NCBI GenBank assembly: GCA_026008535.1
Contig: BRKX01000014.1
Location: 47,994,506-48,058,505, forward strand
DNA length: 64,000 nt
Source of the DNA: Perilla frutescens
Taxonomy: Eukaryota; Streptophyta; Magnoliopsida; Lamiales; Lamiaceae
Direction: 5' to 3'
Below are positions 32,316 through 44,700 of the stretch, piece after piece. A program made the translations under genes and the position numbers. Each line of letters opens with the position of its first letter. Position 1 is the first letter of the stretch. The notes under the pieces were generated by a model. It saw nothing but the letters and a program-made list of their open reading frames with translations. It was not told the origin of the DNA and made no database searches.

Positions 32316-33680
32316 ATGAATCCAGTCCGAGTCCGCCCAAATCGATTCAGAGATACCGATGGTCTACACCGCAACAAGATAACCATCCCAGAGTTCAAAG
32401 GTCTATACGATCCAGAAGTGTACCTAGATTGGGAACGCAGAGTTGATAAGATTTTTAAGTACTACTACTTCCCCGAGCCAAAGAAGGTCCAATTAGCCAC
32501 ATTGGAGTTTAAAGACTACGCAGCAACATGGTGGGAATTCCAGCAAAATCGATGCCGCCGAGATCACCTTCCACCTATCGACACATGGCGTGAGTTGAAA
32601 GATTTGATGCGGAAACGCTTCATTCCAGACCATTACCAATGGGAGTTGGAGGAGAAGCTATAAAAGCTTAGGCAAAGAGATCGAAGTGTAAATGACTACT
32701 ACTACAAAATGATTGAAGCCATGAGACGAGCTGATGTAGAAGAGTATCTAGAAGATACCATGGATAGATTCCTAGCTGGTCTACGAAGGGAAATTCGAGA
32801 AAAGGTAGCATTGTATCACTTCGACAAGTTGAAAGACATGGTGCAATATGCCATTGAGATAGAGAAGTGGTTGGAGAGTCTGCAAAATGAAGTGGTTCAA
32901 GTAGAGTCAAATGTAGAGTTGTCACCTAGAGCTCATCGTCAAACAACCCCGTTTTGTTGGAGCGAACCTGAGTCATTTGAGGAGTTTCTACGTACCTATG
33001 TACCACCTAAACGGCCTGCATCACCAGTTCAGCTAGTCATGGATGTGCCAAACCAAGCCAGCGACATTCAAGAGGAGATCCACGTTGAGTTACCATCTGA
33101 GATCGCTGCCATCAAAGAAGATTGTACTTTTGAGGTAACAGTTTCAGTTGATGCACCTATTGAAGAAATGGAGATCAATGATATAGTTGAGGAAGTTGAA
33201 GTAGTTGAGAAATTGATGGAGATGCAACCTTGTTTTGAAGAAGAAAATAACATCCATGATGAAATGATCGTAGATTATATGGAGCTCAATCAAGCTAGCA
33301 TGGAGACACAGTCGAATTCTAACATCATTTGTGAACCATTTTCTTGTGATATCTTTATTTTACAGGTTGCTAAAGATGTGCCCCATGTTATTAATCTTGT
33401 GCAAAAAGAGATTGATGTTCATTTCGTGTTCATCTTTGATCCTGGAGATTTGAATTCGAGGACGAATTCTTTTCAAGAGGGGGGGAATGATATGATCCTG
33501 AAATGCCTTGAAGAATCAAATTCTGAGCTATCATTCAAAGGTCCGAAGATTGTTATAATGAGGGTCATCAAAGATTGGAAATCAAGATTTGAAGAACAAT
33601 CCATGATGATCAAGATCATACTTGAAGAGTTGAAGATGGAAGTTCAAAGAGCCAGCGGTATGGGCATACTGTCTGGTTGA
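32316..33680 (+). pseudogene. N gag-only protein, one nonsense codon
   Basis: Same family as J. It starts MNPVRVRPNRFRDTDG with the capsid-like domain (ATWWEFQQNRCRRDH; RKRFIPDHYQWELEEKL). A TAA at 32661-32663 replaces the TAC codon of J; the frame is otherwise open from there to 33680. An acidic region and the tail NSRTNSFQEGGND follow before the LTR at 33488. No zinc knuckle or pol domains. Confidence 0.85.
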
Positions 33681-34593
33681 AGATTAAATTAACGTATAGA
33701 TTCAGCTTGAGTTTAGTGTGCATGCTATCCATTAATGATGAAGAAGGAAGCATGAAGACGTGAGAAGAAGAACGACGCCATTTGGACGTGTGCATGAAAA
33801 GTTATACGCGTTTGCATGGGAAATCGGGAGATGCTGTTTTTCATGCAAAGGTGACAAGAATTATGGGCCACGAATTTATCCATTTAATTCAGCCCATTGG
33901 TCGAGTATTTGGGTCCAAGATGGCGTGGAAATACAAGCCCAAATCCACTTTGGGATTTATCTTTATCTAGTTAGATTTAGATAGATTTTTGTTATCTTAT
34001 TTTTGGTATCTTTTTGATTTTATCCTAGATTGATTAGGATTAGTATTTTTCAATGTTTATCTTGTTAATTAGGGTTTAATTTTCGTCCATTATGTCTCCT
34101 ATAAATAGGAGCACCATGTGACATTCATAATTCAGACAATTGCAAGAAATAAAGAGTTTTTCTCAATCTGTCTCACGATCCTTCGGTTGATCAAACTTTT
34201 ATCTACAATTCTATTGTTCTAGCAAATCAATAGTCTTATTTAAGTTCTTCAGGGTATAATTAAGTACTTGGGAGAATTGCTATCCGGAGAAGCTAGACGT
34301 GCGCGTTCGGGTTATTCAACACGGGTTCGCCGAATCTAACCTATCCTTCGACCACACCGCCGCCGCCAACACCATCAATACCGCCGTCATCCGCCGCCGT
34401 GACCATCACCACCGACGAGTTCCAGCCACCATCGAAGTTGTCCCCGTATTCCACATCGAGTCCCGTTCGTGTCGTTTAATTTCTAGTAAGTTTTACCGTT
34501 TAATTCGAGTCGGTTTGAATCCTTCTTTAGCTGACGTTGTTCGAGTCCATAAAGTCTTCCGCCTGCGTATTCATTCGTGTCTTGGATACATTG
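33488..34593 (+). repeat. N 3' LTR, mosaic and lacking its proper end
   Basis: Begins TGATATGATCC after the PPT. The segment from about 33725 resembles A/D U3. The first half of U5 matches A (TTCGCCGAATCTAACC at 34327) and the rest matches D. It breaks at ATTG (34593) into minus-strand sequence instead of ending GGGTCACATCA. Confidence 0.75.
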
Positions 34594-34605
34594 AGTCCAA
34601 ATTTA

Positions 34606-35054
34606 TGATGTGACCCGGACAATGAATCCAAGACACGAGAGAAAACGTAGCGGAAGACTTTTAGATCGAAACACGTCAGGCGAATGAAGGATTCAATCCG
34701 ACAGATAACAAGACACAGATAAATGACTAAACTATGAAAAATAAGACTCGAATAAATGCTAGACACCTAAGACACGTAAAAATATGACTCAACTAAATAA
34801 AACACACACAAATAAATAGATAGATAGGCGATTTGGGACAGATTTGTTATACGTGTTAATTAAGGCGAATTGGACACGTATAGGTGATGAACGATTTATG
34901 GCGATGAATTATGGCTGGATTATGGATGAGGCTGATGATGAAACGTACGTAGGTGGTAGATGAAGGATGGTGATCGATGGAGATGAATTGAAAAGGTAGA
35001 AGAAGTAAACTTACTCGAACCCCGTCTTACGGTGAAGACGAAACGCGATTTCTC
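34606..35054 (-). repeat. Minus-strand LTR fragment in the block
   Basis: Starts TGATGTGACCCGG, an LTR end on the minus strand, preceded by PBS-side spacer CAAATTTA. U5 similar to L and B; breaks near 35054. Confidence 0.65.
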
Positions 35055-35760
35055 GAATACTCCAAGACACGAATGAATACGCAGCTAAAGAAGGGTAGAA
35101 TCCGACACGAAGAACTACGTCAGCTAAAGAAGGGTAGAATCCGACAGGAATTAAATGACGAAACTTACTAGAATTAAACGACACGAACGGGACTCGATGT
35201 GGAATACGGGGACAACTTCGATGGTGGCTTGGAGCGGCGGCGGACGGCGATGTGGATGGCGGTGGTCGTCGTGAGGTGTTGGCGGCGGTGGTGAAAAGGT
35301 AGAAGGATAATCAGGATCGGCGAACCCGTGTTGAATAACCCGAACGCGCACGTCTAGCTTCTCCGGATAGCAATTCTCCCAAGTACTTGAACGCACCCTG
35401 AAGAACTTGAATAGGACTATTGAGTTGCTAAAACAATAGAACTTTGAAGATAAAATTTCGATCAACAAAAGATCTTGAGACAGATTGAGAAATAACTCTT
35501 GAATTCTTGCAATTGTCTGACTTTTAAAGTGTCACATGGTAGCCCTATTTATAGGACACATAGGGGACGAAAATTAGACCTAATTAAGTGATAAAAATCA
35601 ATCCAAAACTAATCCTAATGAATCTAGGATAAAATCAAAAGATACCAAAAATAAGATAACAAAAATCTATCTAAATCTAACTAGATAAGGATAAATCCCA
35701 ACAACTTGGGCCTTCATAAATCTCGCCTATTTGGACTTAATTAATCACAACAATGGGCTG
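35055..35760 (-). repeat. Minus-strand A-like LTR fragment with duplicated U5 end
   Basis: The U5 motif GCTAAAGAAGGGTAGAATCCG occurs twice, near 35082 and 35117. Then the A-like U5, R and part of U3 follow to GGGCTG at 35760, where it stops abruptly. GTAAGT donor on the minus strand near 35163-35168. Confidence 0.7.
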
Positions 35761-35936
35761 AAGACACGAATGAATACGCAGGCGGAAGACTTTATGGACT
35801 CGAACAACGTCAGCTAAAGAAGGATTCAAACCGACTCGAATTAAACGGTAAAACTTACTAGAAATTTGAACAATGAAAAGAACGACGATGAGGACACTTG
35901 GAACACTTGAAGATGGCTGGAATTATGGTGATGGTG
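35761..35936 (-). repeat. Minus-strand D-like U5 fragment
   Basis: A third partial U5 end, resembling D, directly joined to M leader at 35937. Confidence 0.65.
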
Positions 35937-36451
35937 GGTTGATCGAAAAATTCAACAGCTTCTCTTGACTAGCTCCTCTGGGTCTTCTTCAAGCTCCAAC
36001 GGATAAAATCAAGCCGGAAGGTTGCTAAGAGTAGAAGTAGGCGTGTGGAATGAGTAATTCAGCTGGTGGTGTATGTGGACCACGGGTGTATGGGTGTATG
36101 GGTGTATGGACTATGTGGTGTATAAGGTGAACCGGGTGTATATGGAAGAGATGAAATTTTCGACTCCTAAAGGTGTAGGAATCGAATTCTATGATGGATA
36201 AGGGTGGATGATTTGATTAGATATGGATGAGGATGGAAAGATCTTGAATAGATGTAGATTAGGATGAAATCTATCTAAACAAGGTAAGAAATCTAATGGA
36301 TAAGGGAATAAGGATTTTGGATGTGTGAACACAATCTAAGAATCCCTAAATATATGGAACAAAACTAAAAACAAGGAATTAAAAATTGAAATCAAATAAA
36401 CAATCTGATTTTCGTTTTTTTTTTTTTTGGATTTTTTTTTTTTTTTTTCGA

Positions 36452-36484
<33 letters not shown>

Positions 36485-36658
36485 AGGGATTTCGACCCCT
36501 TTGCTCTTTTACCTTTTTTTTTTTTTTTTCAATGAATAGAAATCAGATTACAAGACTCGAAACAAAATGAAATTTAAATGACACGTATTTGACACGTAGA
36601 TGACACGTCAGATTGAACCACGACCAGCAGAGCTGACGTGTCTCTGATACCAAATTTA
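35937..36658 (-). other. M leader and PBS
   Basis: PBS (minus TGGTATCAGAGACACGTC) at 36652-36635. Poly-T blocks at 36415-36528. A variant stem GGGGT-CGAA-ATCCC lies at 36499-36486, keeping pairing by a G-T wobble. Three RTACACCC units lie near 36085-36110. No coding sequence. Confidence 0.8.
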
Positions 36659-37704
36659 TGATGTGACCCGGACAATGAATCCAAGACACGAAGAATACGC
36701 AGGCGGAAGACTTTAAGGACTCGAACAACGTCAGCTAAAGAAGGGTAGAATCCGACGCAAATTAAAAGACAAAACTTACTAGAAATCGAAGATACGAACT
36801 ATGACTCGATGAACACACTTGATACGTCTAAGGGTGGCTGGAATCTGATGGTGAACGACGGCGGACGGCGGTGGAGTGTTGGTGATGGCGGCGGTGGTTT
36901 GGTAGAAGGATAGGACAGATCGGTGAACCCGTGTTGAATCAACCCGAACGCACTCGTCTAGCTTCTCCGGATAGCAATTCTCCCAAGTACTTAATTATAC
37001 CCTGAAGAACTTAAATAAGACTATTGAAGTGCTAAAACAATAGAATTGTAGATAAAAGTTTGATCAACCGAAGGATCGTGAGACAGATTGAGAATAACTC
37101 TTTATTTCTTGCAATTGTCTAACTTTTAAAGTGTCACATGGTAGCCCTATTTATAGGACACATAGGGGACGAAAATTAGACCTAATTAAGTGATAAAAAT
37201 CAATCCAAAACTAATCCTAATGAATCTAGGATAAAATCAAAAGATACCAAAAATAAGATAACAAAAATCTATCTAAATCTAACTAGATAAGGATAAATCC
37301 CAACAACTTGGGCCTTCATAAATCTCGCCTATTTGGACTTAATTAATCACAACAATGGGCTGATTTTATTGATTAAATTCGTGGCCCATGTTATAATTAA
37401 TCTTGCCACCTTTGCATGAAAAACAGCATCTCCCGATTTCCCATGCAAACGCGTATAACTTTTAATGCACACGTCCAAATGGCGTCATTCTTCTTCTCAC
37501 GTCTTCATGCTTCCTTCTTCATCATCTATGGATAGCATGGTGATCAATCTTGAGCTGCCCTTGACTTCATCTTCATGCATTTCGAATTTGCGACGAATAG
37601 AAGCTTGTAAATAAGCTTGTAACTTCTTAGCTCGCAAACGCGTCATTGGTCCTTTAAACTGCAGCTCCGGATCATTTTCTTCATTGCCTTGCACGACCTC
37701 ATCA
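36659..37704 (-). repeat. M 5' LTR
   Basis: 1046 bp; donor GTAAGT at 36779-36774. One difference noticed from the 3' LTR (GTC at 36731-36733 against GTT at 28447-28449). Confidence 0.95.
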
Positions 37705-37709
37705 GAAAC

Positions 37710-38543
37710 GCTTCATTCCAGACCACTACCAATGGGAGTTGGAAGAAAAGCTATACAAGCTTAGACAAAGAGATCGAAGTGTAAATGACTACTACAACAA
37801 AATGATTGAAGCCATGAGACGAGCTGATGTAAAAGAATATCCAGAAGACACCATGGATAGATTTCTAGCTGGTCTACGAAGAGCAATCCGTGAAAGAGTA
37901 GCATTGTACCACTTCGACGAGTTGGAGGACATGATAGAATATGCCATTCGGATAGAAAAGTGGCTAGAGGAACTAGAGATGAAGTCAAAAGAAGAGGTTC
38001 AAGTAGAGTCGAGCATTGCCACCCATGATGCTTCTATTTCCAAGGTACCAATTCTAGACTTCGTTGAAGTACCTTTTATCTCATTACCGTCTGTTTCTAT
38101 GTGCTTAGAAGATGAGATAGTTGAAGAATCTAAGCCGGAAGTAGACATGATAAAAACATCGAATGAGGAGATGCCAGTTTTGGAGGAGTTAGTTCAAGAC
38201 GAATGTAATCAAGAGGAGTCGGTTTCCATTCATGTTGATGAAGAGGTGCCCATTCTCGAAATTACTAATCCGGAGAAGACAAGTATAGAACATTGCAGTT
38301 TGGATGTTTTGTCCATGGAGATGACAAGTCCTGAAGATTGTATGGATGATAAACTACAAATTGTGAATTTGGAGATCCATGATGCAGTTGAGGAAGCCGA
38401 AGAAGTTGAAGAGTTGTTGGAGATACAACCTTGTTATGAAAAGGAGAATGACATCCTTGAGACAATGGTTGAAGATCATGAAGAGCTCGAACAAGCTAGC
38501 ATGGCAGATCCATCGATTTCTAACATTTTTTGTCAACCGTTTT
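37710..38543 (+). pseudogene. G gag, part 2
   Basis: Resumes the frame after M: RFIPDHYQWELEEKLYKLRQ, the C-terminal half of the capsid-like domain (DRFLAGLRRAIRERV). A long acidic region with many Glu/Asp and no known domain follows, cut by T in the middle of a conserved FCQPF segment. Confidence 0.85.
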
Positions 38544-38891
38544 TGTAATACCCCGAAATATTTTAGAGGGTTTTACTCAACTTATGTTACCTGAGGGTAA
38601 TTTAGGTAAGAAGTTGGGTCCTTAACGGATTCAAATAAAGGAAAATCGCAGCCAGAGACATCTATTAAAATTTAATTTGGTCAAAAATTGCTTTAAAAAT
38701 ATGTTCTGATATTTTTCTCGAGCTGATAGAAAAATTTTCAAGTATCGTGCCAAACATTGAATTTTCCAATTTCGAGTTCAAATGAACACTTGGCACAATT
38801 TTAGGGTGAAAGGTAATAGATTTGGATAACTAAGGCACATCCGTCATTATCCAATTTCTTTTTCGAAATATTATCCTATTTATTTTTCTTC

Positions 38892-38899
38892 TATAAATA
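38892..38899 (+). promoter_or_regulatory. TATA box of T 5' LTR
   Basis: TATAAATA, 348 bp from the LTR start, followed by GGAGGTTAAGG. Confidence 0.75.
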
Positions 38900-40298
38900 G
38901 GAGGTTAAGGTTTCATTTTTCATTCATTTTCAAAATCGAAACGCCGAGCAGCTTCTAGAGAAGGTACGTCTCTAGTTTCCTATTTCATTTCCGAAATAGT
39001 CATTTTGAAGGTGTCAACGCATAGATCACGAATACGTGATTGAAATGATGACACGACGGACGATCACGATGGAAAATCATCGTGACCGCCGCCAAAAGTC
39101 GCCACCACCTTTCAAATCGGTGACTCTTTCGGGTCATCGAATCAAAAAGTGTCTTTAGGGTTTTATGTTCTATGTATATTTATATACATTTTCCATGTTG
39201 TCACTTTTTAATTTCGGGTATATTTTGGGTATCCGATTATTAAATTGTAGTCTTTTTCAGATCTATCCTTCGTGGATAGCCCTATCGTATTTTTAAACTC
39301 AAAAGTTGTTCCGTGTCAAAATATAGTATTTTTATTTAAAGTTTCATATTTTTCCAATGGGCAGATCTTGCGGTATGAATTTATTTGTACCGAATTAATT
39401 TTAGGATACGGGTTTGACCACCCCGTATGCCAAAACTTCCTAAACGGTTTTTCTTTATAAAAATGCCCTGAGTAAAGTTCCCTTAAGAGTCAAAATATTT
39501 TGATGATCCGGGTGATGTGTATTAAGATAGTAGATATTATAATATTTACTTCATAGCTAAGAAAGGTTAGATTTTGACATAATGGTAGTCATTCATCGAA
39601 ACTAAGTTGCCGGATAATCTTGTAGGCACAGAAGAAGAAGACTTCTAGTTGAGATCAGAATCAGAATCTAGATCTAGCTCAGATTACCAGGTGGGTTTTT
39701 ATTATATAAAAATATGTTTCGGGTTATTAAGCCCTGATATTTATAAAATGAATATGATTGAATATCCAACTCATGACTGTATTTGATGTGCTCTCCTGAC
39801 TCATGTAAGTCTTACTACTGTTTTTGGTGACGAAACTACAATGGTTCACGATATCGAGCCCCAAGCAAACAGGGCAGTGTCCAACCTTAAGCAGCCGGGT
39901 TGTGTACACGAACCGACTCACCGTAAGCGTTCTAGGGGAGAGTTGCGCGCAATGATGGAACGAAAATGATTTTGTATACATGGAATTCACAAATTTTCTG
40001 TTTTGAAAGCTTTCCATGATATGCTCTCAATATGATTGGATATTCTATTTTATAAAATGATTCTGAAGGTTTTTCTCAAAAGTACCCACTGAGTGCATTA
40101 GTACTCACGCCCAAATCTTTTCAAATATTTTCAGGATGAGCTGCGGGATGGTGGACGGCTGTGCTAAGGCTGAAGGGCTATTTTTTGATGTATATGTTTC
40201 TTTTATGTGTGGAGTCCAACTGAGAACATGGTTACCTTTTGTGTCTGAATAAATGCACTGCGTTTTTGTCCGCTTACTCTGATTATTGTTATGGAGTG

Positions 40299-40663
40299 TT
40301 CGGTTCTCCGAATCCCATTTTATTTACTGTTATGGAGTGTTCGGTTCTCCGAATCCCATTTTCTTTACTGTTATGGAGTGTTCGGTTCTCCGAATCCCAT
40401 TTTATTTACTGTTATGGAGTGTTCGGTTTTCCGAATCCCATTTTCTTTATTGTTACGGAGTGTTCGGTTCTCCGAATCCCGTTTACTTTCTGTTCCTGAC
40501 AGGCGAAAGCCTGGCATTTATTTACTTTCCTTACTCAGACAGGCGCAAGCCTGGCTTTACATTGTTTTTCATGTCAAGGCAAAAGCCTGGCTTTATATTG
40601 CTTTCACGACAGGCGGGAGCCTGGCATCTCTTTACTTTAAGTATTTGGACAGACATCAGTCTG
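40299..40663 (+). repeat. Array of ten 5+4+5 hairpins in T 5' LTR
   Basis: Five copies of a 41-bp unit with TTCGG-TTCT-CCGAA (starts 40299, 40340, 40381, 40422 with loop TTTT, 40463). Five diverged copies with CAGGC-NNNN-GCCTG follow (40500 GAAA, 40540 GCAA, 40576 AAAA with one end mismatch, 40610 GGGA, 40650 as CAGAC-ATCA-GTCTG). Spacing is 34-41 bp throughout. The 3' LTR carries the same array at 47986-48350. Confidence 0.9.
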
Positions 40664-40953
40664 GCCTTTTTTATGCCTAACCTATTAACAGTTAACCTTT
40701 GAACTGTTATTATTTACATTGAAGTTTGCCTTTGTTATTCTTTCTTGGGTTCATCCTAAGAGTCATGGTATCTGGTTTGAGTCATTTCATACGCTTTAAA
40801 AGCGTGGATTGATCCATTTATAGAGGTTATGCTGCCCATATTTTTAGGGCACTAACCCTATTTCTTTGATTGCTTCTGTTCAACAACCCCTTTCCCCCTT
40901 TCCCCAAGTAGCGCACCGGTCCCCTGCCCTTCTCCCGGGACCGGGGCGTTACA

Positions 40954-41728
40954 GAGTGGTATCAGAGCAGGCTGCAACTCTGCAGGCCTGTCATATTATT
41001 GATTAAGTCTAGTTCTCAGTGTATTCTCTTAATTAATTGTCTGATAGCCCTAGCACGTCGCCTACACCGCTCTCATCTTGCTTAAAAAAAAAAGGTACGT
41101 GAGTTAAAATGTTTTTAGATTCAATTATATTTACTGATTTTTAAAAAAAAAAGAAATGTGGATAAGGACCATTCTCCACATTGATGGTATTTATGAAAAG
41201 TCACGCCAATGATTGTTTCGAAAGGATAATGGTATCATTTTGGACTATGTTTCCATATGATGATGGTTATATTGAATTATTATATTTAAATGGGACTATA
41301 TGTCCATGATATTATTTGAAGGAATGTGTGGTGATAGTAATTAATGCCCTATGATTAGAAATGTGATAATGTGTAAGTGATTGGAAATGTGAGAATGTTA
41401 AAGTAATTGGAAATGTGATGATGTTAAATTGATGGGAAACCGAGAATGCTTATGAAGATGAAATATGAACGTAGAATGATTTGATTGAGAATGTAGATGA
41501 ACATAGCCAATTGTGACTTATACACATAGATTGGATTTTAAGTGCCTCTCTTAAGATTCATGTGGAACGTAGACTGACTAAGTGCTTTCCTTTACAAATA
41601 AGTAGACTGATTAGAATTGCATGAGAAATGTTGTTGAGTATTTAGTTTAGGAGATATCTCACATTCATATTAATTTAGCACGAAGTAGATTTTGTGATAG
41701 TTATTTCTGAAGCCTAAAATTTTTCAGA
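40954..41728 (+). other. T PBS and leader
   Basis: PBS TGGTATCAGAGCAGG starts at 40957, three bases after the LTR. A predicted leader intron runs from AAG|GTACGTGAG (41095) to ATTTTTCAG (41727), one base before the gag ATG. No coding sequence seen in the interval. Confidence 0.75.
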
Positions 41729-44700
41729 ATGCCTCCTAAGAAAAGAACACAGAACCAAGAAAACCATGGACAACCTGCACCAATTCCAATTCCCATACCG
41801 ACATCAAGAGCAGAAGAAGCTTTTCGTAAACATCACCCACCTACTTTCAACGGGCTAGGTGACCCAATAGATGCAGAAAAATGGATTCGATCTCTGGACC
41901 GAATATTTGATTACATGTCTTGCATGAATGAGGAAAAGCTTACATGTGCTCAGTTTCAATTGATTGACGATGCAGACTATTGGTGGGAGTCTGTAAAAAG
42001 AACTATGACTTATGAGCAATGGCAGGAATTTACTTGGGAAGACTTCAAGGAAGAAGTTTATCAGAAATACATTCCTGATTGCTATCGAGAAAAGAAAGAG
42101 TCGGAATTCTGGAACCTCCGACAGGGAAGCTCTACTGTTACTGAGTATGACCGTGCCTTTAATCAACTCTCTCGTTATGCTCCACATCTCGTGGACTCGG
42201 ACTGCAAGAAGGCTAAGAAGTTTAGGAAGGGCCTTAAACCAGAAATCAGCATGACTCTTATGGGGCATGATGAGATGTCGTATGCGCAAACACTGCGTCG
42301 GGCTTTGAACATAGAATCTGTTATGCCAGCTGAGAAAATCCAGCCACAACAATCTTCCCAAGATCTGAAGGGAAAGCGGAAATGGGAAGATAGAAATGCA
42401 GTGGGAAATAAGCAACAGTGGGCCAAGGGAAATACCAATTATGGGCAACAGAATCAACAAGGAAATAGGACTCCCTGCCCTATCTGCCGGAAGTTTCATT
42501 CAGGAAAGTGTATGAGGAATACAGATGGATGTTTCTTCTGTCATCAACCGGGACATTTTGCTCGAGATTGTCCTAGGAGTAAAGGAAATACAGGTTTTCC
42601 TCCTAGACCAGCACAAGATGGGAATATAAATCAGAGGCCTAATCAAGGGAACAATTCTAGGCCTAATCAGGGTGGAAACTTAAGGCAAAATCAGAGAGGA
42701 AATTTTAAGCCAGACCAAGGACAACGTGCCCTACAGCCAGCCAGGACTTATGCACTTCAGCAACAGCAGGCAGAGCGAGCTCCAGAAAATTTGGCAGGTA
42801 TGATTAACATGGTTAATATACCTGTGCTCGCTTTATTTGATACTGGAGCTACACACTCTTTTATTTCAGAAAAGGCTAGTCAAAGATTAAAACATAGACA
42901 AGTAGATGCTACTAATGCCTTAGAAGTTAGCATCCCTTCTGGAAAAACTGTGATAGCCAATAGAATATGCCTGAATTTGGAACTCGAGATTAACAAAAAG
43001 ATTTTCATCACGGATTTATATGTAATTGACATGAAGGATTTTGATATAATCTTGGGAATGAATTGGCTAACTGCAACGTATGCAACTATACGTTGTCATG
43101 AGAGAGAAGTTATATTCCAGAAACCAGGAGAACCAAAGGTAATTTTCTTTGGAGCAAGAATGGGTTTGAAGATACCAGTTGTTTCAGCCCTGAAAGCTAT
43201 AAAGCTAATGAGAAAAGAAGGTTGCCATGCTTTTCTGGTTAACCTAGTAGGAAAAGAGAAAGAGGGAGTAACGATAGATCAAGTCCCTATCGTTCGGGAA
43301 TACAAGGATGTTTTTCCACAGGACCTACCAGGGCTACCGCCCGATAGGCAAACTGAATTTACCATTGACTTGGAACCAGGAGCAGCTCCAATATCTAAGG
43401 CACCATATAGAATGGCCCCTAATGAGTTGCAAGAACTGAAGGTACAACTACAAGAGCTGTTGGACTTAGGTTTCATACAACCCAGTGTCTCACCTTGGGG
43501 AGCGCCTATTCTCTTTGTTAAAAAGAAGGATGGTACATTGCGAATGTGCATAGACTATAGGGAGTTGAATAAGGTGACAGTTAAGAATAAGTATCCCTTG
43601 CCAAGGATAGATGACTTGTTTGACCAACTAAGAGGAGCTAACGTATTTTCAAAGATTGATTTACGTTCAGGTTATCACCAATTGAAGATAAGAAAAGAAG
43701 ATGTGCCTAAGACAGCATTTCGAACACGTTACGGCCACTATGAATTCTTAGTGATGCCATTTGGGTTGACTAATGCACCTGCTGTGTTCATGGATATGAT
43801 GAACAGAGTCTTTCATCAATATCTGGATAACTTTGTTCTTGTGTTTATAGATGATATTCTTATCTATTCCAAAAGTGAGGAACAACACCAAGAACATCTA
43901 CATATAATTTTGGAAACATTGAGGAGGGAGAAATTATATGCCAAATTTAGCAAGTGTGAATTTTGGCTCAGTGAGGTAATGTTCCTTGGCCATATTGTGT
44001 CATCAGAAGGAATCAAAGTAGATCCTGCTAAGGTTGAAGCAGTAAGTAACTGGAAGTCACCTTCTAGTGCACATGAGATAAGAAGTTTCTTAGGGTTGGC
44101 AGGCTACTATAGAAGATTTATTGAAGGATTTTCTAAATTGGCAAGACCAATGACACAATTGTTGAAAAAGAAGACTAAGTTTATTTGGACTGAGGAATGT
44201 GAGAAGAATTTCCAAGAACTTAAGAAAAGACTGACCACAGCTCCAGTATTGGTTATACCAGAAGGAAATGAAGGATTTGTTATCTTTACAGATGCGTCTA
44301 AGCTAGGGCTAGGGTGTGTGCTAATGCAAGACAAGAGAGTCGTTGCTTATGCATCTCGCCAGCTCAGGCCACATGAGTTAAATTATCCTACCCATGACCT
44401 AGAGCTTGCAGCTGTGGTACATGCCTTGAAAATTTGGAGGCATTATTTATACGGTGTCAGATGTGAAATCTATACTGATCATAAGAGTCTTAAGTACTTC
44501 TTTGAACAGAAGGATTTAAACATGAGGCAGAGAAGGTGGCTAGAATTAGTTAAGGATTATGATTGTACCATTCTCTACCACCCCGGTAAAGCAAATGTTG
44601 TAGCAGACGCCCTTAGCCGAAAAACCAAAGCAGAGTTAGGTTGTTTCCTAACACAAGAAGAAAGGTTAATTGAAGAATTTCAAAGACTAGAGTTACAGTT

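Larger units (their letters stand above)
31970..35936. mobile_element. Rearranged retroelement block inside M's leader
   Basis: Inserted between two parts of M's leader (junctions GCACGTGT|TTAATTC at 31969/31970 and GATGGTG|GGTTGATC at 35936/35937) without visible target duplication. It contains plus-strand leader, gag and LTR of a J-like element (N), then three minus-strand LTR pieces of A-like and D-like families. Coming from a young element with clean ends, it may have been assembled during reverse transcription, though later rearrangement cannot be excluded. Confidence 0.75.
28375..37704 (-). mobile_element. Element M: minus-strand protease/integrase element with a captured block
   Basis: LTRs 36659-37704 (5') and 28375-29420 (3'), both 1046 bp, with a single difference noticed. 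TSD GAAAC at 28370-28374 and 37705-37709. Internal: PBS, leader 36658-35937, a foreign block 35936-31970, leader remainder 31969-31841, coding 31840-29213. Protease and integrase are present; gag, RT and RNase H are absent. Confidence 0.95.
38544..40953 (+). repeat. T 5' LTR
   Basis: 2410 bp. TATA near the start (38892), so R and U5 span about 2 kb. Candidate intron signals are AAG|GTACGT (38964) with TTTTTCAG (39260), and CCAG|GTGGGT (39691) with ATTTTCAG (40134). An AATAAA lies at about 40248, then a hairpin array at 40299-40663. Confidence 0.95.

Noticed and set aside
33760..33984. Frames starting MRRR-TPFGRVHEKLYAFAW in several LTRs (17282, 21468, 33760)
   Set aside because: Nucleotide block is conserved U3 DNA; the frame lacks an ATG or breaks in A, B and M, so conservation looks regulatory.
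40288..40490. CRISPR-like array (five 41-bp repeats)
   Set aside because: Repeats are head to tail without unique spacers and lie in an LTR of a plant element.
40239..40702. Overlapping frames with repeated peptides in the T LTR
   Set aside because: They are translations of the 41-bp tandem repeats in three phases.
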